In this document: one piece after another, positions 26,562 through 36,473 of the stretch
Position numbering within the stretch: position 1 is the stretch's first letter
Layout: every line of letters starts with the position of its first letter
NCBI GenBank assembly: GCA_017650105.1
Contig: JAGCFO010000007.1
Coordinates: 1-64,000 of the forward strand
Source: Bacteroidaceae bacterium
GTDB taxonomy: Bacteria; Bacteroidota; Bacteroidia; Bacteroidales; Bacteroidaceae
DNA: 64,000 bases
Direction of reading: 5' to 3'
The notes under the pieces: model-generated
Told to the model about the DNA's origin: nothing
Seen by the model: only the letters and a program-made list of their open reading frames with translations
The model's database searches: none
Position numbers and translations under genes: made by a program

Positions 26562-26590
26562 ACTCAAGTTTCATCAAGCCCACTTGCAAC

Positions 26591-27526
26591 ATGCGACATC
26601 CGCTTCTCACCAAAAGTATTCTGGCAGCCCTGCTTGCCGTCTTCTCGCTACTTCTGCCCGCGCAGGAGACCCTTTACCTATGGCCTGAAGGCAATATGCC
26701 CAATCACAAAGAGAACGTTGCATTGCAAGACAGCTTTGCCCGCGAAAGAGCATTTATCGTCACGCAGCCTTACGTTGACGTCTTCCTCCCCTCCAAAGCA
26801 GAAAACAAACACGCTGCCGTGCTGATAATCCCCGGGGGCGGATATGTGAAACTCGCGTATGAGATAAGCGGCTATGCGCTGGCTAAATGGTTCAACACAA
26901 TGGGGATTACTGCCTGCGTGCTCTTCCACCGCCTGCCCAATCAGCCCGACATAGAAACCAGCTACCTGGCTCCCATACAAGATGCTCAGCGTGCCTTGCG
27001 ACTTATGCGTGCCCATGCGGCAGAATGGGACATCGACCCGACGAAAGTAGGTGTGATGGGCAGCTCGGCAGGAGGGCATTTGGCAGCCTGCGCTGCAACC
27101 ATACGCGAGGACTGGGGCTTCTGCCGAGACAGCCTCGACGCTCAACCCTATCGTGCCGACTTCAGCATACTGGTATCTCCAGTCATCGATATGTCGGGGT
27201 CGAATTTCGAGAACAAAGGTAGTCACAAAGCCCTGCTTGCAAGCGACGACAGCGAGGAGTGGCAGCGCTACTTCTCCATCCAAAACCAAGTTTCCGACAA
27301 CACCCCTCCCGCCATCCTGTTCCACGCTCAAGACGACAACACGGTGCCTTCCATCAACAGTCTCCTTTATTATAAAGCCCTGCGTGAACATCAGATAAAA
27401 GGGGCGTCGCTTCACATCTTCCCAGAAGGAGCACACAGCATTTCGCTTCGCGACAATCCCGGAAGTGCGGCTCTGTTCCCCTTGCTGACAGAGATGTGGT
27501 TACACGACATCCACGTCCTCGAATGA
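26591..27526 (+). CDS. Secreted alpha/beta-hydrolase (carbohydrate esterase-like)
   Basis: This 311-residue protein has a signal peptide ending LLLPAQ. It has the fold's landmarks IIPGGGYVKLAYE (oxyanion hole), GVMGSSAGGHLA (nucleophile), an acid in HAQDDNTVP and a histidine in FPEGAHSISL. ATG 26591 is chosen because the longer frame would begin inside the promoter box. Only 36 nt separate it from the GH95 fucosidase, so the two likely work together, the esterase perhaps removing acyl groups from a fucosylated glycan; that role is inference. Confidence 0.82.
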   Translation: MRHPLLTKSILAALLAVFSLLLPAQETLYLWPEGNMPNHKENVALQDSFARERAFIVTQPYVDVFLPSKAENKHAAVLIIPGGGYVKLAYEISGYALAKWFNTMGITACVLFHRLPNQPDIETSYLAPIQDAQRALRLMRAHAAEWDIDPTKVGVMGSSAGGHLAACAATIREDWGFCRDSLDAQPYRADFSILVSPVIDMSGSNFENKGSHKALLASDDSEEWQRYFSIQNQVSDNTPPAILFHAQDDNTVPSINSLLYYKALREHQIKGASLHIFPEGAHSISLRDNPGSAALFPLLTEMWLHDIHVLE

Positions 27527-27562
27527 AAAAAAAAAATAAAAACATTTCATATACTTACTCCT

Positions 27563-29959
27563 ATGAAACGACACATTTTCATCTTGACTTCTCTTCTTGC
27601 GGCAATCCTGTTTAGCAGTTGCCAAATGCCGAAACCCCAGCTCAAACTGTGGTACGACAAACCAGCCTCCATCTGGGAGGAAGCCCTCCCCCTGGGCAAC
27701 GGGCATCTGGGGGCTATGGTTTACGGGCAACCCATCAATGAAGAGATACAACTCAACGAAGAAACCGTTTGGGGCGGTTCTCCTCATAACAACACCAACC
27801 CCCTTGCAGCAGAGCATCTCGATGAGATACGCAAGCTTATCTTCGAAGGCAAGAACGCAGAAGCCCAAGAGCTCTGCGGCAAATACATCTCTGCCCAATC
27901 GGCGAACGGAATGCCCTACCAGACGATAGGCTCGCTGAAACTTGACTTCTCCTTCCCAGGCATCGACGAAAACAGTTATAGCGACTCAACGCTCATCAAG
28001 AACTACCGCCGAGAGCTAAATCTGAATACAGCTGTCACCTCTTCGTCATTCAAAGTGGGCAACGTCACATATCAGCGCGAAGCTTTCACCTCCTTTACCG
28101 ACAGCGTGCTCATCATGCGCCTCTCGGCAGACAAGAAAAAGCAGATATCCTTCACGGCAACGTTCGACACCCCTATGCGGGGCACATCGCTGAGTGTGGA
28201 GAACGGGCGCCTCGTGCTGCGCGGAAAGGGCTATGACCACGAGGGGATTGAGGGAAAAGTGAAGTTCACATGTCTGGCTCAGATTATCCTCACGGGGAAA
28301 GCTACTGTTCACATCAATGAAGGCACAGAAAGCAGCAAACCCTCTGTCAGCATCAGCAATGCCGACGAAGCCTACGTGCTGGTATCGGCAGGCACCAACT
28401 TCATCGATTACAAGAGCGTATCAGGCGATGCTGACGCCAAAGCCTCGCAACGCCTCAGCACCGTGAGCGCTTTTGCAAGCAAGCCCACAACAGCTAGCTA
28501 CAAAAAACTGCGCGAGAAGCACATCTCCACCTATTCTGAATGGTTCGATAGAGTTAATCTCCGCTTAGGCATCAATCATCAGGCACTGCTGCCTACCGAC
28601 AAGAGAGTGGAGCAGTTTGCCGAGACTTACGATCCACAACTCATAGAGCTCTACTTCCAGTTCGGGCGATATCTGCTTATCAGCAGCTCGCAGCCAAAAG
28701 GACAGGCAGCCAATCTGCAAGGCATCTGGAACCGAAGCCCGATGGCTCCCTGGGACGGCAAGTACACCTCCAACATCAACCTGGAAATGAACTACTGGCC
28801 TGCTGAAATCACCAACCTGAGCGAGATGTATCAACCTCTTGAGAAGCTCATTAGCGAAGTTGCCGTTTCTGGACGTGAAAGTGCCGCCATGTATGGCTGT
28901 CGCGGATGGACTCTGCATCATAATACCGATATCTGGCGCTCCACAGGAGCCGTCGACGGGCCCTCGTACGGCATCTGGCCTACTTGCAATGCCTGGCTCT
29001 GCAGCCATCTGTACGAGCATTGGCGCTTCAGCGGAGACGAAGAGTTCCTTCAGCGCGTGTGGCCTATTATAAAAGGAGCGTGTGAGTTCTACATCGACTT
29101 TCTTACCCCCGAGCCTCAAAACGGATGGCTTGTCGTCGCTCCCAGTTTCTCACCCGAAAACAGTCCCCGTGTTGAAGGTAGGCGCCCATTCTCTGTTGTT
29201 GCAGGCACCACGATGGATAACCAGCTCGTGCACGACCTGTTTGCACACACCATCGAGATGTCAGAGTTTGTCAACGTCGATCCTCTCTTCGTCGATACTC
29301 TTCGCGCTCTTTACGACAAGCTGGCTCCGATGCAGATAGGCAGCTGGGGGCAGTTGCAGGAGTGGATGGACGATTGGGACAATCCGAATGACCATCATCG
29401 GCATGTTTCGCATCTCTGGGGACTCTACCCAGGAGACCAGATTACGTCAGAAGGAACACCCGATCTTTTCAAAGCAGCTCGTACAAGCCTCGAGGCAAGA
29501 GGAGATGCTTCTACTGGCTGGTCTATGGGTTGGAAAGTGTGCCTTTGGGCACGCTTGCTCGATGGAGATCATGCTATGAAACTGATACGGGACCAAATCA
29601 AGCCCAGCATAGGGATGAGAGGACAGAGCGGAGGCACCTACCCCAATCTGTTTGATGCTCATCCCCCCTTCCAAATCGACGGCAACTTCGGCTGTTGCGC
29701 AGGCATTGCCGAGATGCTCGTACAGAGCCACGAGGGATTCATCCGTCTGTTACCCGCTCTCCCTTCCGAATGGAAGCAAGGAAGAGTGAATGGCCTAAGA
29801 TGCCGAGGAGGATTTGAGATTACAGACCTTCGTTGGAAGGACGGGACGATAGAGCGCTGCAACATTGTCTCTCACGTCGGAGGACCGTTGAAAGTAATGA
29901 TGGACGGAGCTATTCTGGAAATCCAAACGCAGAAAGGAGAGAAGGTTGTTGTTAAATAG
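27563..29959 (+). CDS. GH95 family alpha-L-fucosidase (lipoprotein)
   Basis: This 798-residue lipoprotein (lipobox FSSC) has the complete GH95 structure. The N-terminal beta-sandwich begins LKLWYDKPASIWEEALPLGNG with the hallmark GAMVYGQPINEEIQLNEETVW nearby. The catalytic (alpha/alpha)6 barrel has NLQGIWN, WDGKYTSNINLEMNYWPAE in two parts, HHNTDIWR, and the late DHHRHVSHLWGLYPGDQI and QIDGNFGCCAGIAEML. GH95 enzymes remove alpha-1,2-linked fucose, as from host mucin or milk glycans, or alpha-galactose in some members. It shares an operon with the upstream esterase. No SusC/SusD pair is near. Confidence 0.95.
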   Translation: MKRHIFILTSLLAAILFSSCQMPKPQLKLWYDKPASIWEEALPLGNGHLGAMVYGQPINEEIQLNEETVWGGSPHNNTNPLAAEHLDEIRKLIFEGKNAEAQELCGKYISAQSANGMPYQTIGSLKLDFSFPGIDENSYSDSTLIKNYRRELNLNTAVTSSSFKVGNVTYQREAFTSFTDSVLIMRLSADKKKQISFTATFDTPMRGTSLSVENGRLVLRGKGYDHEGIEGKVKFTCLAQIILTGKATVHINEGTESSKPSVSISNADEAYVLVSAGTNFIDYKSVSGDADAKASQRLSTVSAFASKPTTASYKKLREKHISTYSEWFDRVNLRLGINHQALLPTDKRVEQFAETYDPQLIELYFQFGRYLLISSSQPKGQAANLQGIWNRSPMAPWDGKYTSNINLEMNYWPAEITNLSEMYQPLEKLISEVAVSGRESAAMYGCRGWTLHHNTDIWRSTGAVDGPSYGIWPTCNAWLCSHLYEHWRFSGDEEFLQRVWPIIKGACEFYIDFLTPEPQNGWLVVAPSFSPENSPRVEGRRPFSVVAGTTMDNQLVHDLFAHTIEMSEFVNVDPLFVDTLRALYDKLAPMQIGSWGQLQEWMDDWDNPNDHHRHVSHLWGLYPGDQITSEGTPDLFKAARTSLEARGDASTGWSMGWKVCLWARLLDGDHAMKLIRDQIKPSIGMRGQSGGTYPNLFDAHPPFQIDGNFGCCAGIAEMLVQSHEGFIRLLPALPSEWKQGRVNGLRCRGGFEITDLRWKDGTIERCNIVSHVGGPLKVMMDGAILEIQTQKGEKVVVK

Positions 29960-29984
29960 CCCCTACTCTCTACCCATACGATAT

Positions 29985-30024
29985 AAGGAGGAGAACTCTT
30001 GTAGAGTTCCCCTCCTTTCTTTTT
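29985..30024 (+). terminator. Terminator of the esterase-GH95 operon
   Basis: AAGGAGGAGAACTC pairs with GAGTTCCCCTCCTT (one mismatch), with a 5-nt loop, followed by TCTTTTT. Confidence 0.85.
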
Positions 30025-30156
30025 CCTTTGAGAAAACTGTCGGATGTCTTCTTCAGCCTGAAGGATTCTTTCTTCAATTGATTTGCTTCAGAAATTTTAT
30101 TCCATCCTATGAGTTCTTTCGTCTAAAGTCTTCCTTCCGTCCGATGTCTTCGACTA

Positions 30157-30486
30157 TCAGATGTCTTCTTCCATCTGATCGCCGTACTCCAGTTCGCCGT
30201 TTACTACCTGAATCATTTCGTCACGCGTGAAGGTTCCTATTTGATGCTTTGCCGACTCTGCTACGAGATAGTCAGCCACCTCCTCTACGTCCACGTCCAC
30301 GTAGCCGTTTTCATCAGGCTCCTGCTCAAAGACGCCATGATCGCAATAGTAGTCGCAGATTGAGTCAAGCAGAAAGACAAGCGCATCATCGCTAAGCTTC
30401 TCCTTGAGTTCCTGCGAAACATAACTACGGATAAACGATATCGTCTTGTCGTCGTCGATATCTTCTACAGCAAATTCGTCAGCCAT
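30157..30486 (-). CDS. Conserved acidic protein, function unknown
   Basis: This 109-residue protein is strongly acidic (ending DQMEEDI) with no signal or membrane segment. The order dnaE, trxA, this gene on one strand is, as far as I recall, seen in other Bacteroidales; I know no function. It lies 23 nt after trxA and is probably co-transcribed with it. Confidence 0.7.
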   Translation of the reverse strand: MADEFAVEDIDDDKTISFIRSYVSQELKEKLSDDALVFLLDSICDYYCDHGVFEQEPDENGYVDVDVEEVADYLVAESAKHQIGTFTRDEMIQVVNGELEYGDQMEEDI

Positions 30487-30509
30487 AATAACAGTTTTTT
30501 TGATCGTGA

Positions 30510-30824
30510 TTAAAGAAGTGCTTTCACTTTCTCTTCGAGCACATTACGCGGAGCATTGCCCACCTGCTTGTCAACGAGGTTTCCGTCTTTCAAGAAAACG
30601 ACTGTCGGAATGTTTCGCACGCTGAACTTAACGGGGAGGTCCATAGCCTCGTCCACATCGCATTTACCAAAGATGATGCCTTGCGGCTCGTACTCTTCGG
30701 CAAGAGCCTCGATAGTGGGAGCCAGAGCTCTACAAGGGCCACACCAAGTAGCCCAAAAATCTACCACAACAGGTTTCCCTTCTGAAAGTACCTGCTGAAA
30801 ATTGTCGTCTGTAATCTGTAACAT
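30510..30824 (-). CDS. trxA: Thioredoxin
   Basis: This 104-residue cytosolic thioredoxin has the active site WCGPC (Cys28, Cys31), the FWATWCGPC context and the cis-proline in RNIPTVVFLKDG. It reduces protein disulphides and serves ribonucleotide reductase. ATG 30824 fits the family; the frame extends 15 codons further but would start upstream of the promoter box at 30858. It follows dnaE on the same strand. Confidence 0.96.
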   Translation of the reverse strand: MLQITDDNFQQVLSEGKPVVVDFWATWCGPCRALAPTIEALAEEYEPQGIIFGKCDVDEAMDLPVKFSVRNIPTVVFLKDGNLVDKQVGNAPRNVLEEKVKALL

Positions 30825-30857
30825 ATTAATAACTGGTTTATTGTTTTCAATTATGGG

Positions 30858-30866
30858 GCAAATATA
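30858..30866 (-). promoter_or_regulatory. -7 promoter box for trxA
   Basis: The minus strand reads TATATTTGC, 33 nt upstream of trxA and just after the dnaE stop codon. No -33 partner is clear. Confidence 0.6.
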
Positions 30867-30872
30867 CAATAA

Positions 30873-33800
30873 TTAGTTCAAATGGAATTCCAATCCTTCT
30901 TTATTTTTTACATAATTAACCAATTCGTTCGTCACCTCCACTTTCAAAGAACGTGATTGCAGAGAAGCCTGCAGTTTTTTGTCTGCTGTCTGCAACTCGA
31001 AGCACACGTTCGTCTTGCCTGGATGGGCTGAGATGATGGCTGCCAATTCGTTCGCCACTTCGTTGTCCAACTCCTCCAGATTCATAGAGAGAGTGATGCT
31101 GCGCACGAGGCTGTCCTTCACTTGAGGCAACAGCTGCACCGAGTCAATCACAAGCTCCAGCTCTTCGGGCTTGAATCTCTTTGGCCCCACGTGTCCTTCC
31201 ATATACACGAAATAGTTGGTACGCAGCAAGTTGGAGAAGCGAGTCCAGCTGTCAAAGAAAGCAAACTCAAATGTTCCCGACAGGTCTTCCACCTTTACTC
31301 TCCCGTAAGGGGTGTTCCTTTTTGTCATCCCGTCGCGCAATTCTGTCACGATTCCTCCCATCGACAGTTGCTTCCCTTGCAGGGGAGCGAGGTCTGCCAA
31401 GTCGGTCATACGCGTGTTGCACACATGTTCGAGGATGACGCGATACTCGTCCAATGGATGTGCCGAGAGGTAGATTCCTACCAGTTCACGTTCCTTATCC
31501 AGTTTCAGGATATTGGGCCATGATGGTGTTTCAATAATCTTTGGATGAGCCACTTCCACCGTGCCCATCGACCCAAACAGGCTATTCTTCTGTTCAGCGG
31601 CATCCTGCTGATAGAGCTGCCCGTATCGCATCAGCTGATCCAGCCAAACCTCCTCTCCCCTTCCGGTAGGAGCGAAGAACTGCTCACGGGAGACTGTTCC
31701 CAGACTGTCAAAGGCGCCAGAAATGGCCATATTCTCCAGAGCCTTCCTGTTGCAAGCTGTCAGGTTCACACGCTCCACCACGTCAAACACGTCCTTATAC
31801 GGTCCATTCTGTTCTCTCTCCTTGATGATAGCCTCCACAGCACCTTCACCCACGCCCTTGATGCCAGCCAATCCGAAACGGACATCGCCGTGAGCATTGG
31901 CGCTGAAGCGCTTGCGACTCTCGTTCACGTCGGGTCCGAGCACGCTGATTCCCATCGACTTGCACTCGTCCATCAGTTTCGTGATTTCGGTGATGTCATT
32001 CAGGTTTCGGCTCAAGTTGGCAGCCATATACTGAGCGGGATAGTGCGCCTTCAGGTAGGCAGTCTGATAGGCCACCCACGAGTAGCACGTCGCGTGGCTC
32101 TTGTTAAAGGCATACGAAGCAAATTTCTCCCAGTCGGCCCACACTTTCTCCAGCACTTTCTCATCGTGCCCGTTGGCCTTTCCGCCCTGAATGAACTTCG
32201 GCTTCAGCTTGTCCAGCTTATCTTTCTGCTTCTTTCCCATCGCCTTGCGCAGGGTGTCGCTCTCGCCGCGAGTGAAATCGGCAAGTAGGCGGCTCAGGAG
32301 CATCACTTGCTCTTGATACACCGTGATGCCATAAGTCTCCTTCAGGTATTTCTCCATCACGGGAATGTCATACTCGATAGGTTTCTTGCCCGTCTTTCTA
32401 TCGATGAAGTTCGGTATGTAATCCATAGGCCCCGGGCGATAGAGAGCATTCATGGCTATCAAGTCCTCGAAACACTCGGGGTGCAACTCGCGCAGATATT
32501 TCTGCATGCCCGGCGATTCAAACTGGAATGTCCCGATGGTCTTGCCCTCCTGGTAGAGCTTATACGTCAGCGGATCGTCGATGGGTATCGATTCCACATC
32601 CACGTCGATGCCGTAGCTCTCCTTGATGTTGTTGACAGCCTCCTTCAGGATGCTCAGCGTCTTCAGCCCCAGGAAGTCCATCTTTATCAGTCCCGTTTCC
32701 TCGATGACGCTCCCCTCGTACTGAGTCACTATCAGGCGCTCCTTCGTTTCCTTATCCTCGGCTGTGGAGACGGGCACCCAGTCAGTCACATCGTCGCGAC
32801 AGATGATGGTTCCGCAGGCATGCACGCCCATCTGGCGCACGTTGCCCTCGAGCATCCTGGCATACTTGAACACGTCGCGATAGAGAGGGTTGGGGTCTGT
32901 CGATGCGGAGTGTATCTCGGGGATATACTTGATGATATTGGTAAGGTTCATCTTAGTATTCTTTCCCGGCGACTCCTCGGGCAGACGGTCGGGGATGGCC
33001 TTGCACCACGCGTTCACCACGTCGAGAGGCACCTTCTGCACGCGCGCCACATCCTTAATAGCCGATTTGGCAGCCATCGTGCCGTAGGTGATGATATGTG
33101 CCACCTTCTCTGCGCCATACTTCTCCGTCACCCACTGGAGCACGCGCCCTCTACCGTCGTCATCGAAGTCCACGTCGATATCGGGCAGCGATATTCGGTC
33201 GGGGTTGAGGAAACGCTCAAACAGCAGGTCGTAGCGTATGGGGTCTATCTTCGTTATTCCCAGGCAGTAGGCCACAGCACTTCCCGCAGCGCTTCCGCGC
33301 CCGGGGCCTACCCATACGCCCAATTCCTCTCGCGCGGCTCTAATGAAATCTTGCACAATGAGGAAGTAGCCGGGGAAACCCATCGTCTTCATCACGTGCA
33401 GCTCAAAGTTGAGCTGATCCTCTATCTCCTTCGTCATCTCGGGATACACTTTCTTGGCTCCGTCGAAGGTGAGTTTCTTTAGATAGTCAGCCTCCAGCTT
33501 TATGCGGTACAGCTTGTCGTAACCGCCCAGTTTCTCTATCTTCTTGGCAGCCTCCTCGGGCTTCATCACCACGTTGCCCTTCTCGTCTTGCGTAAACTCG
33601 TCGAATAGGTCCTTCTCGGTGAATCGTTGCCTGTACTCCTCTTCGGTGCCGAAGTCGGCAGGGATGTCGAAGTTGGGCATAATAGCCGAGTGGTCGATGC
33701 TGTACATCTCCACCTGGTTGCAGATGTCCACCGTTGTCTGCATCGCCTCGGGCACGTCGCCGAAGATAGCGTTCATCTCCTCTGTTGTCTTGAACCACTC

Positions 33801-34580
33801 CTGTTTGGTATAGAGCATGCGTGTGGGGTCATCCAGGTCTCTGCCCGTTGAGAGGCATATCAACCTATCGTGTGCTTCGGCGTTATCCTCGTCCACAAAG
33901 TGGCAGTCGTTGGTGCAGATGAGTCGGATGCCGTACTTCTGACTATACTCCTTCAACTTTTCGTTTACTGTCTGCTGCAAGGGGTACGTCTCGTGATTGG
34001 CACGCGGCACGGTTGCCTTGTGTAGCTGCAATTCCAGGTAGTAGTCGTTGCCGAACACCCGCTTGTACCACTCGATGGCCTCCTCCGCCTCGTCGTACTT
34101 CCCTGCCAGAATCTTACGTGGCACCTCGCCTCCCAGGCATGCCGACGCCACTATCAGTCCTTCGCGATGCTTCTCCAGCTCGTGACGGTCGGTGCGCGGA
34201 TGGTAGTAGTTGCCTTCGGTCCATGCTGTCGACACCAGTTTCACCAAGTTGTGATAACCGACGAGGTTTTTTGCCAGCACAATGAGGTGATAGTTGGCGT
34301 TGTCGATGCGCGGCTCTTTCTGATGAAGATCGCGCGGAGCCACATACATCTCGCAGCCCACGATGGGCTTGAACAGCGGCAATCCCTCCTTCTTGCGCTT
34401 GTCGTTGACCTTGCCCACATAGTTGAGGAATTCTTTAATTCCCATCATATTGCCGTGATCGGTGACAGCCATTCCAGGCATTCCGTCGGCGATAGCCTTG
34501 TCAACCAAGCGGGGTATGGACGCCTGACCGTCAAGAACGGAGTATTGAGTATGGACGTGAAGATGTACAAATGGTTCCAT
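30873..34580 (-). CDS. dnaE: DNA polymerase III alpha subunit
   Basis: This 1235-residue replicative polymerase has an N-terminal PHP domain (FVHLHVHTQYSVLDG, AVTDHGNMMG), the palm with the catalytic aspartates in LPDIDVDFDDDGR (about 464-475), fingers with YRPGPMDYIPNFI and ESDTLRKAMGKK, and a C-terminal OB-fold region (GGIVTELRDGMTKRNTPYG). It is the full length of the DnaE1 type. The promoter is 33 nt upstream. The long open frames on the opposite strand are compositional shadows. Confidence 0.97.
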   Translation of the reverse strand: MEPFVHLHVHTQYSVLDGQASIPRLVDKAIADGMPGMAVTDHGNMMGIKEFLNYVGKVNDKRKKEGLPLFKPIVGCEMYVAPRDLHQKEPRIDNANYHLIVLAKNLVGYHNLVKLVSTAWTEGNYYHPRTDRHELEKHREGLIVASACLGGEVPRKILAGKYDEAEEAIEWYKRVFGNDYYLELQLHKATVPRANHETYPLQQTVNEKLKEYSQKYGIRLICTNDCHFVDEDNAEAHDRLICLSTGRDLDDPTRMLYTKQEWFKTTEEMNAIFGDVPEAMQTTVDICNQVEMYSIDHSAIMPNFDIPADFGTEEEYRQRFTEKDLFDEFTQDEKGNVVMKPEEAAKKIEKLGGYDKLYRIKLEADYLKKLTFDGAKKVYPEMTKEIEDQLNFELHVMKTMGFPGYFLIVQDFIRAAREELGVWVGPGRGSAAGSAVAYCLGITKIDPIRYDLLFERFLNPDRISLPDIDVDFDDDGRGRVLQWVTEKYGAEKVAHIITYGTMAAKSAIKDVARVQKVPLDVVNAWCKAIPDRLPEESPGKNTKMNLTNIIKYIPEIHSASTDPNPLYRDVFKYARMLEGNVRQMGVHACGTIICRDDVTDWVPVSTAEDKETKERLIVTQYEGSVIEETGLIKMDFLGLKTLSILKEAVNNIKESYGIDVDVESIPIDDPLTYKLYQEGKTIGTFQFESPGMQKYLRELHPECFEDLIAMNALYRPGPMDYIPNFIDRKTGKKPIEYDIPVMEKYLKETYGITVYQEQVMLLSRLLADFTRGESDTLRKAMGKKQKDKLDKLKPKFIQGGKANGHDEKVLEKVWADWEKFASYAFNKSHATCYSWVAYQTAYLKAHYPAQYMAANLSRNLNDITEITKLMDECKSMGISVLGPDVNESRKRFSANAHGDVRFGLAGIKGVGEGAVEAIIKEREQNGPYKDVFDVVERVNLTACNRKALENMAISGAFDSLGTVSREQFFAPTGRGEEVWLDQLMRYGQLYQQDAAEQKNSLFGSMGTVEVAHPKIIETPSWPNILKLDKERELVGIYLSAHPLDEYRVILEHVCNTRMTDLADLAPLQGKQLSMGGIVTELRDGMTKRNTPYGRVKVEDLSGTFEFAFFDSWTRFSNLLRTNYFVYMEGHVGPKRFKPEELELVIDSVQLLPQVKDSLVRSITLSMNLEELDNEVANELAAIISAHPGKTNVCFELQTADKKLQASLQSRSLKVEVTNELVNYVKNKEGLEFHLN

Positions 34581-34613
34581 CAGGGAGTTACGTTTTTTGT
34601 CAGTTTTCTATCG

Positions 34614-34646
34614 GCAAAGATAATAAAAGGAAACCGTTTTTCCCAA
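34614..34646 (-). promoter_or_regulatory. Promoter of dnaE
   Basis: On the minus strand TTG (34644-34646) and TATCTTTGC (34614-34622) are 21 nt apart. The 318-nt gap 34581-34898 holds this promoter, a modular repeat and the divergent promoter box. Confidence 0.7.
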
Positions 34647-34737
34647 TAATATACCCGAGTTTTTTTCCACAAAAATGAAGGTTATGCTCTCAGACGATTC
34701 AGCCTCGTTTTTTTCCTGAGCCCTGCTCTTTTAAATG

Positions 34738-34815
34738 TAGAAGGAAGCGCGCGAGATGAAGAAAGAAGCGCGCGAGATGAAGAAAGAAAAAAGTTTTTTC
34801 CCTTCTCCATAATTC
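34738..34815 (+). repeat. Modular intergenic repeat, locus 4
   Basis: AAGCGCGCGAGATGAAGAAAG occurs twice in tandem (a 21-bp step), followed by an A-tract/T-tract inverted repeat and then CCCTTCTCCAT, the reverse complement of the GGAGAAGGG module. Confidence 0.75.
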
Positions 34816-34886
34816 TTTCTGGACAACGAGGAAAGCCTTTTCTTAAAAAGTTTTGGCAAAAAGGGGGATAATATGCCGATTTTTCC

Positions 34887-34895
34887 TATTTTTGT
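34887..34895 (+). promoter_or_regulatory. -7 promoter box abutting the GH10-like gene
   Basis: TATTTTTGT ends 3 nt before the GTG start codon, so the transcript would be leaderless or nearly so. There is no clear -33 box. Confidence 0.4.
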
Positions 34896-34898
34896 GCC

Positions 34899-36473
34899 GT
34901 GAAATTCAGAAAGGCTGTTTTTATCCTTCTCCTATCCGCTTTGGCAACGGCGCCAACGCGTGCTCAGGATGCCGGCAGGGATGCCGAGCGCCCCACACTT
35001 TGGGAGAGGAGCACGCCCCACACTCCCTTGCAGAAACGCGAGTATAGGGCCGTGTGGCTGACGACTCTCAAGAATCTCGACTGGCCCAGCAGGCCTGCCA
35101 CTTCCCCAGCAGAGGAGGAACGGCAGAGGAGCGAGCTGTGCACTATGCTCGACACGCTGCAAGCCGTTGGCATCAACACCGTGCTGCTGCAGACACGCCT
35201 GAGGGGCGACGTCATCTACCCTTCGCTCATCGAGCCCTTCGCTACCGTTTTTACGGGCAAGGAGGGACGGCGCCCTACGTACGACCCTTTGGCTTTTGCC
35301 GTAAAGGAATGTCATAAGAGAGGGATGCAATGTCACGCTTGGGTAGTAGCGCTGCAAGTGAAGGACAACATATACGTCGATCCCTCGCAAACAGCCGTCG
35401 TGGACCATCTGTGCCGCGTGGTGGACGAGATAGTGAGGAACTACAACGTCGACGGCATCCACCTCGATTATATCCGCTATCCCGAGAAGACAAAGGGGCA
35501 GGACCAGTGGAGGCGCGACAATGTGACGCGCTGCATGCGTGCAGTATATAATACGGTAAAGGAACTGAAGCCGTGGGTATGCGTGAGCGCTGCCACGCTG
35601 GGAAAGTATCGCGACACGAAGCGTTTCTCGTCGTACGGATGGAATGCCTACAACACCGTCTTTCAGGAAGCGCAAGCGTGGACGAGCGAGGGCATCGTGG
35701 ATGCCCTGTTCCCCATGCTCTACTATCGCGACAAGCACTACTTCCCCTTCGTTGCCGACTGGGCCGAGCATGCTAACGGCAGGCACTTTGTTGCCGGGTT
35801 GGGCATCTACCAGCTCGACAAGGCGGAGCAGAACTGGGACCTGGAAGCCATTCGCTGCCAACTCGAATTCATGCGCAGCTTCGAAGGGAGCGTGAGGGAG
35901 AGCATCGAGCCGGGATGGGGCTTCGAGAAGGTGCAAGAGAGCATGATCTACGGCAAAGGAGCCTCGGGGTACGCCCTTTTCCGCGCAGGATTCATCATGA
36001 AGGATACGAAGGGCATCCGCAACGAGATACGCGCGTGGAACCACCTCCCTGCCCTCGTGCCTGTGATTCCCACAGCCACTACCGTCAACCCCTCAGCGCC
36101 AGCTATGCTGCGCGGAAGCATCTCGAGAGACAAAGTCACCCTCCGCTGGGTGCCTTCCACACATCCGGGACTTCCCTCTTCCACACCCGAGCAACCCATC
36201 GCCACACACAGCGAGGAACCCGTCAGATACATCCTCTACCGCAGCGTAGGAACTCCCGTCGACATAGATAACGCCAGCCACATCTGGAAGACGTACCAAG
36301 AGGGCACTTCCGTTACCGTCACGCGCTGCACGAGAAGGCAGAATACCTACTACGCAGTTACCGCCATCGACAAATACGGCCGAGAGAGTGCTCCCGCCTA
36401 CTGGACCGACAAGGTGCTGAAGCCCAAACAGACAGATCATAAACTCCAACCCATTAAATCCAGAGAGAAGTGA
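34899..36473 (+). CDS. Secreted glycosyl-hydrolase-like 10 (GHL10/DUF187) protein
   Basis: This 524-residue secreted protein has a signal peptide (ending PTRAQ) and a TIM-barrel domain of the GHL10 family: YRAVWLTTLKNLDWP, GINTVLLQTRLRGDVIYPS, FAVKECHKRGMQCHAWV, VDGIHLDYIRYP and VDALFPMLYYR. The family is thought to act on glycans, possibly peptidoglycan; activity is not established here. A fibronectin-like C-terminal region (about 390-510) follows. The only start giving a signal peptide is GTG at 34899, since an in-frame stop lies at 34869. Its stop overlaps the next start codon (GTGA), so translation is coupled. Confidence 0.85.
   Translation: MKFRKAVFILLLSALATAPTRAQDAGRDAERPTLWERSTPHTPLQKREYRAVWLTTLKNLDWPSRPATSPAEEERQRSELCTMLDTLQAVGINTVLLQTRLRGDVIYPSLIEPFATVFTGKEGRRPTYDPLAFAVKECHKRGMQCHAWVVALQVKDNIYVDPSQTAVVDHLCRVVDEIVRNYNVDGIHLDYIRYPEKTKGQDQWRRDNVTRCMRAVYNTVKELKPWVCVSAATLGKYRDTKRFSSYGWNAYNTVFQEAQAWTSEGIVDALFPMLYYRDKHYFPFVADWAEHANGRHFVAGLGIYQLDKAEQNWDLEAIRCQLEFMRSFEGSVRESIEPGWGFEKVQESMIYGKGASGYALFRAGFIMKDTKGIRNEIRAWNHLPALVPVIPTATTVNPSAPAMLRGSISRDKVTLRWVPSTHPGLPSSTPEQPIATHSEEPVRYILYRSVGTPVDIDNASHIWKTYQEGTSVTVTRCTRRQNTYYAVTAIDKYGRESAPAYWTDKVLKPKQTDHKLQPIKSREK

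Noticed and set aside
32307..33482. Long plus-strand frame inside dnaE
   Set aside because: It lies wholly within dnaE in antisense, is His/Val-rich without motifs, and is explained by dnaE codon bias.
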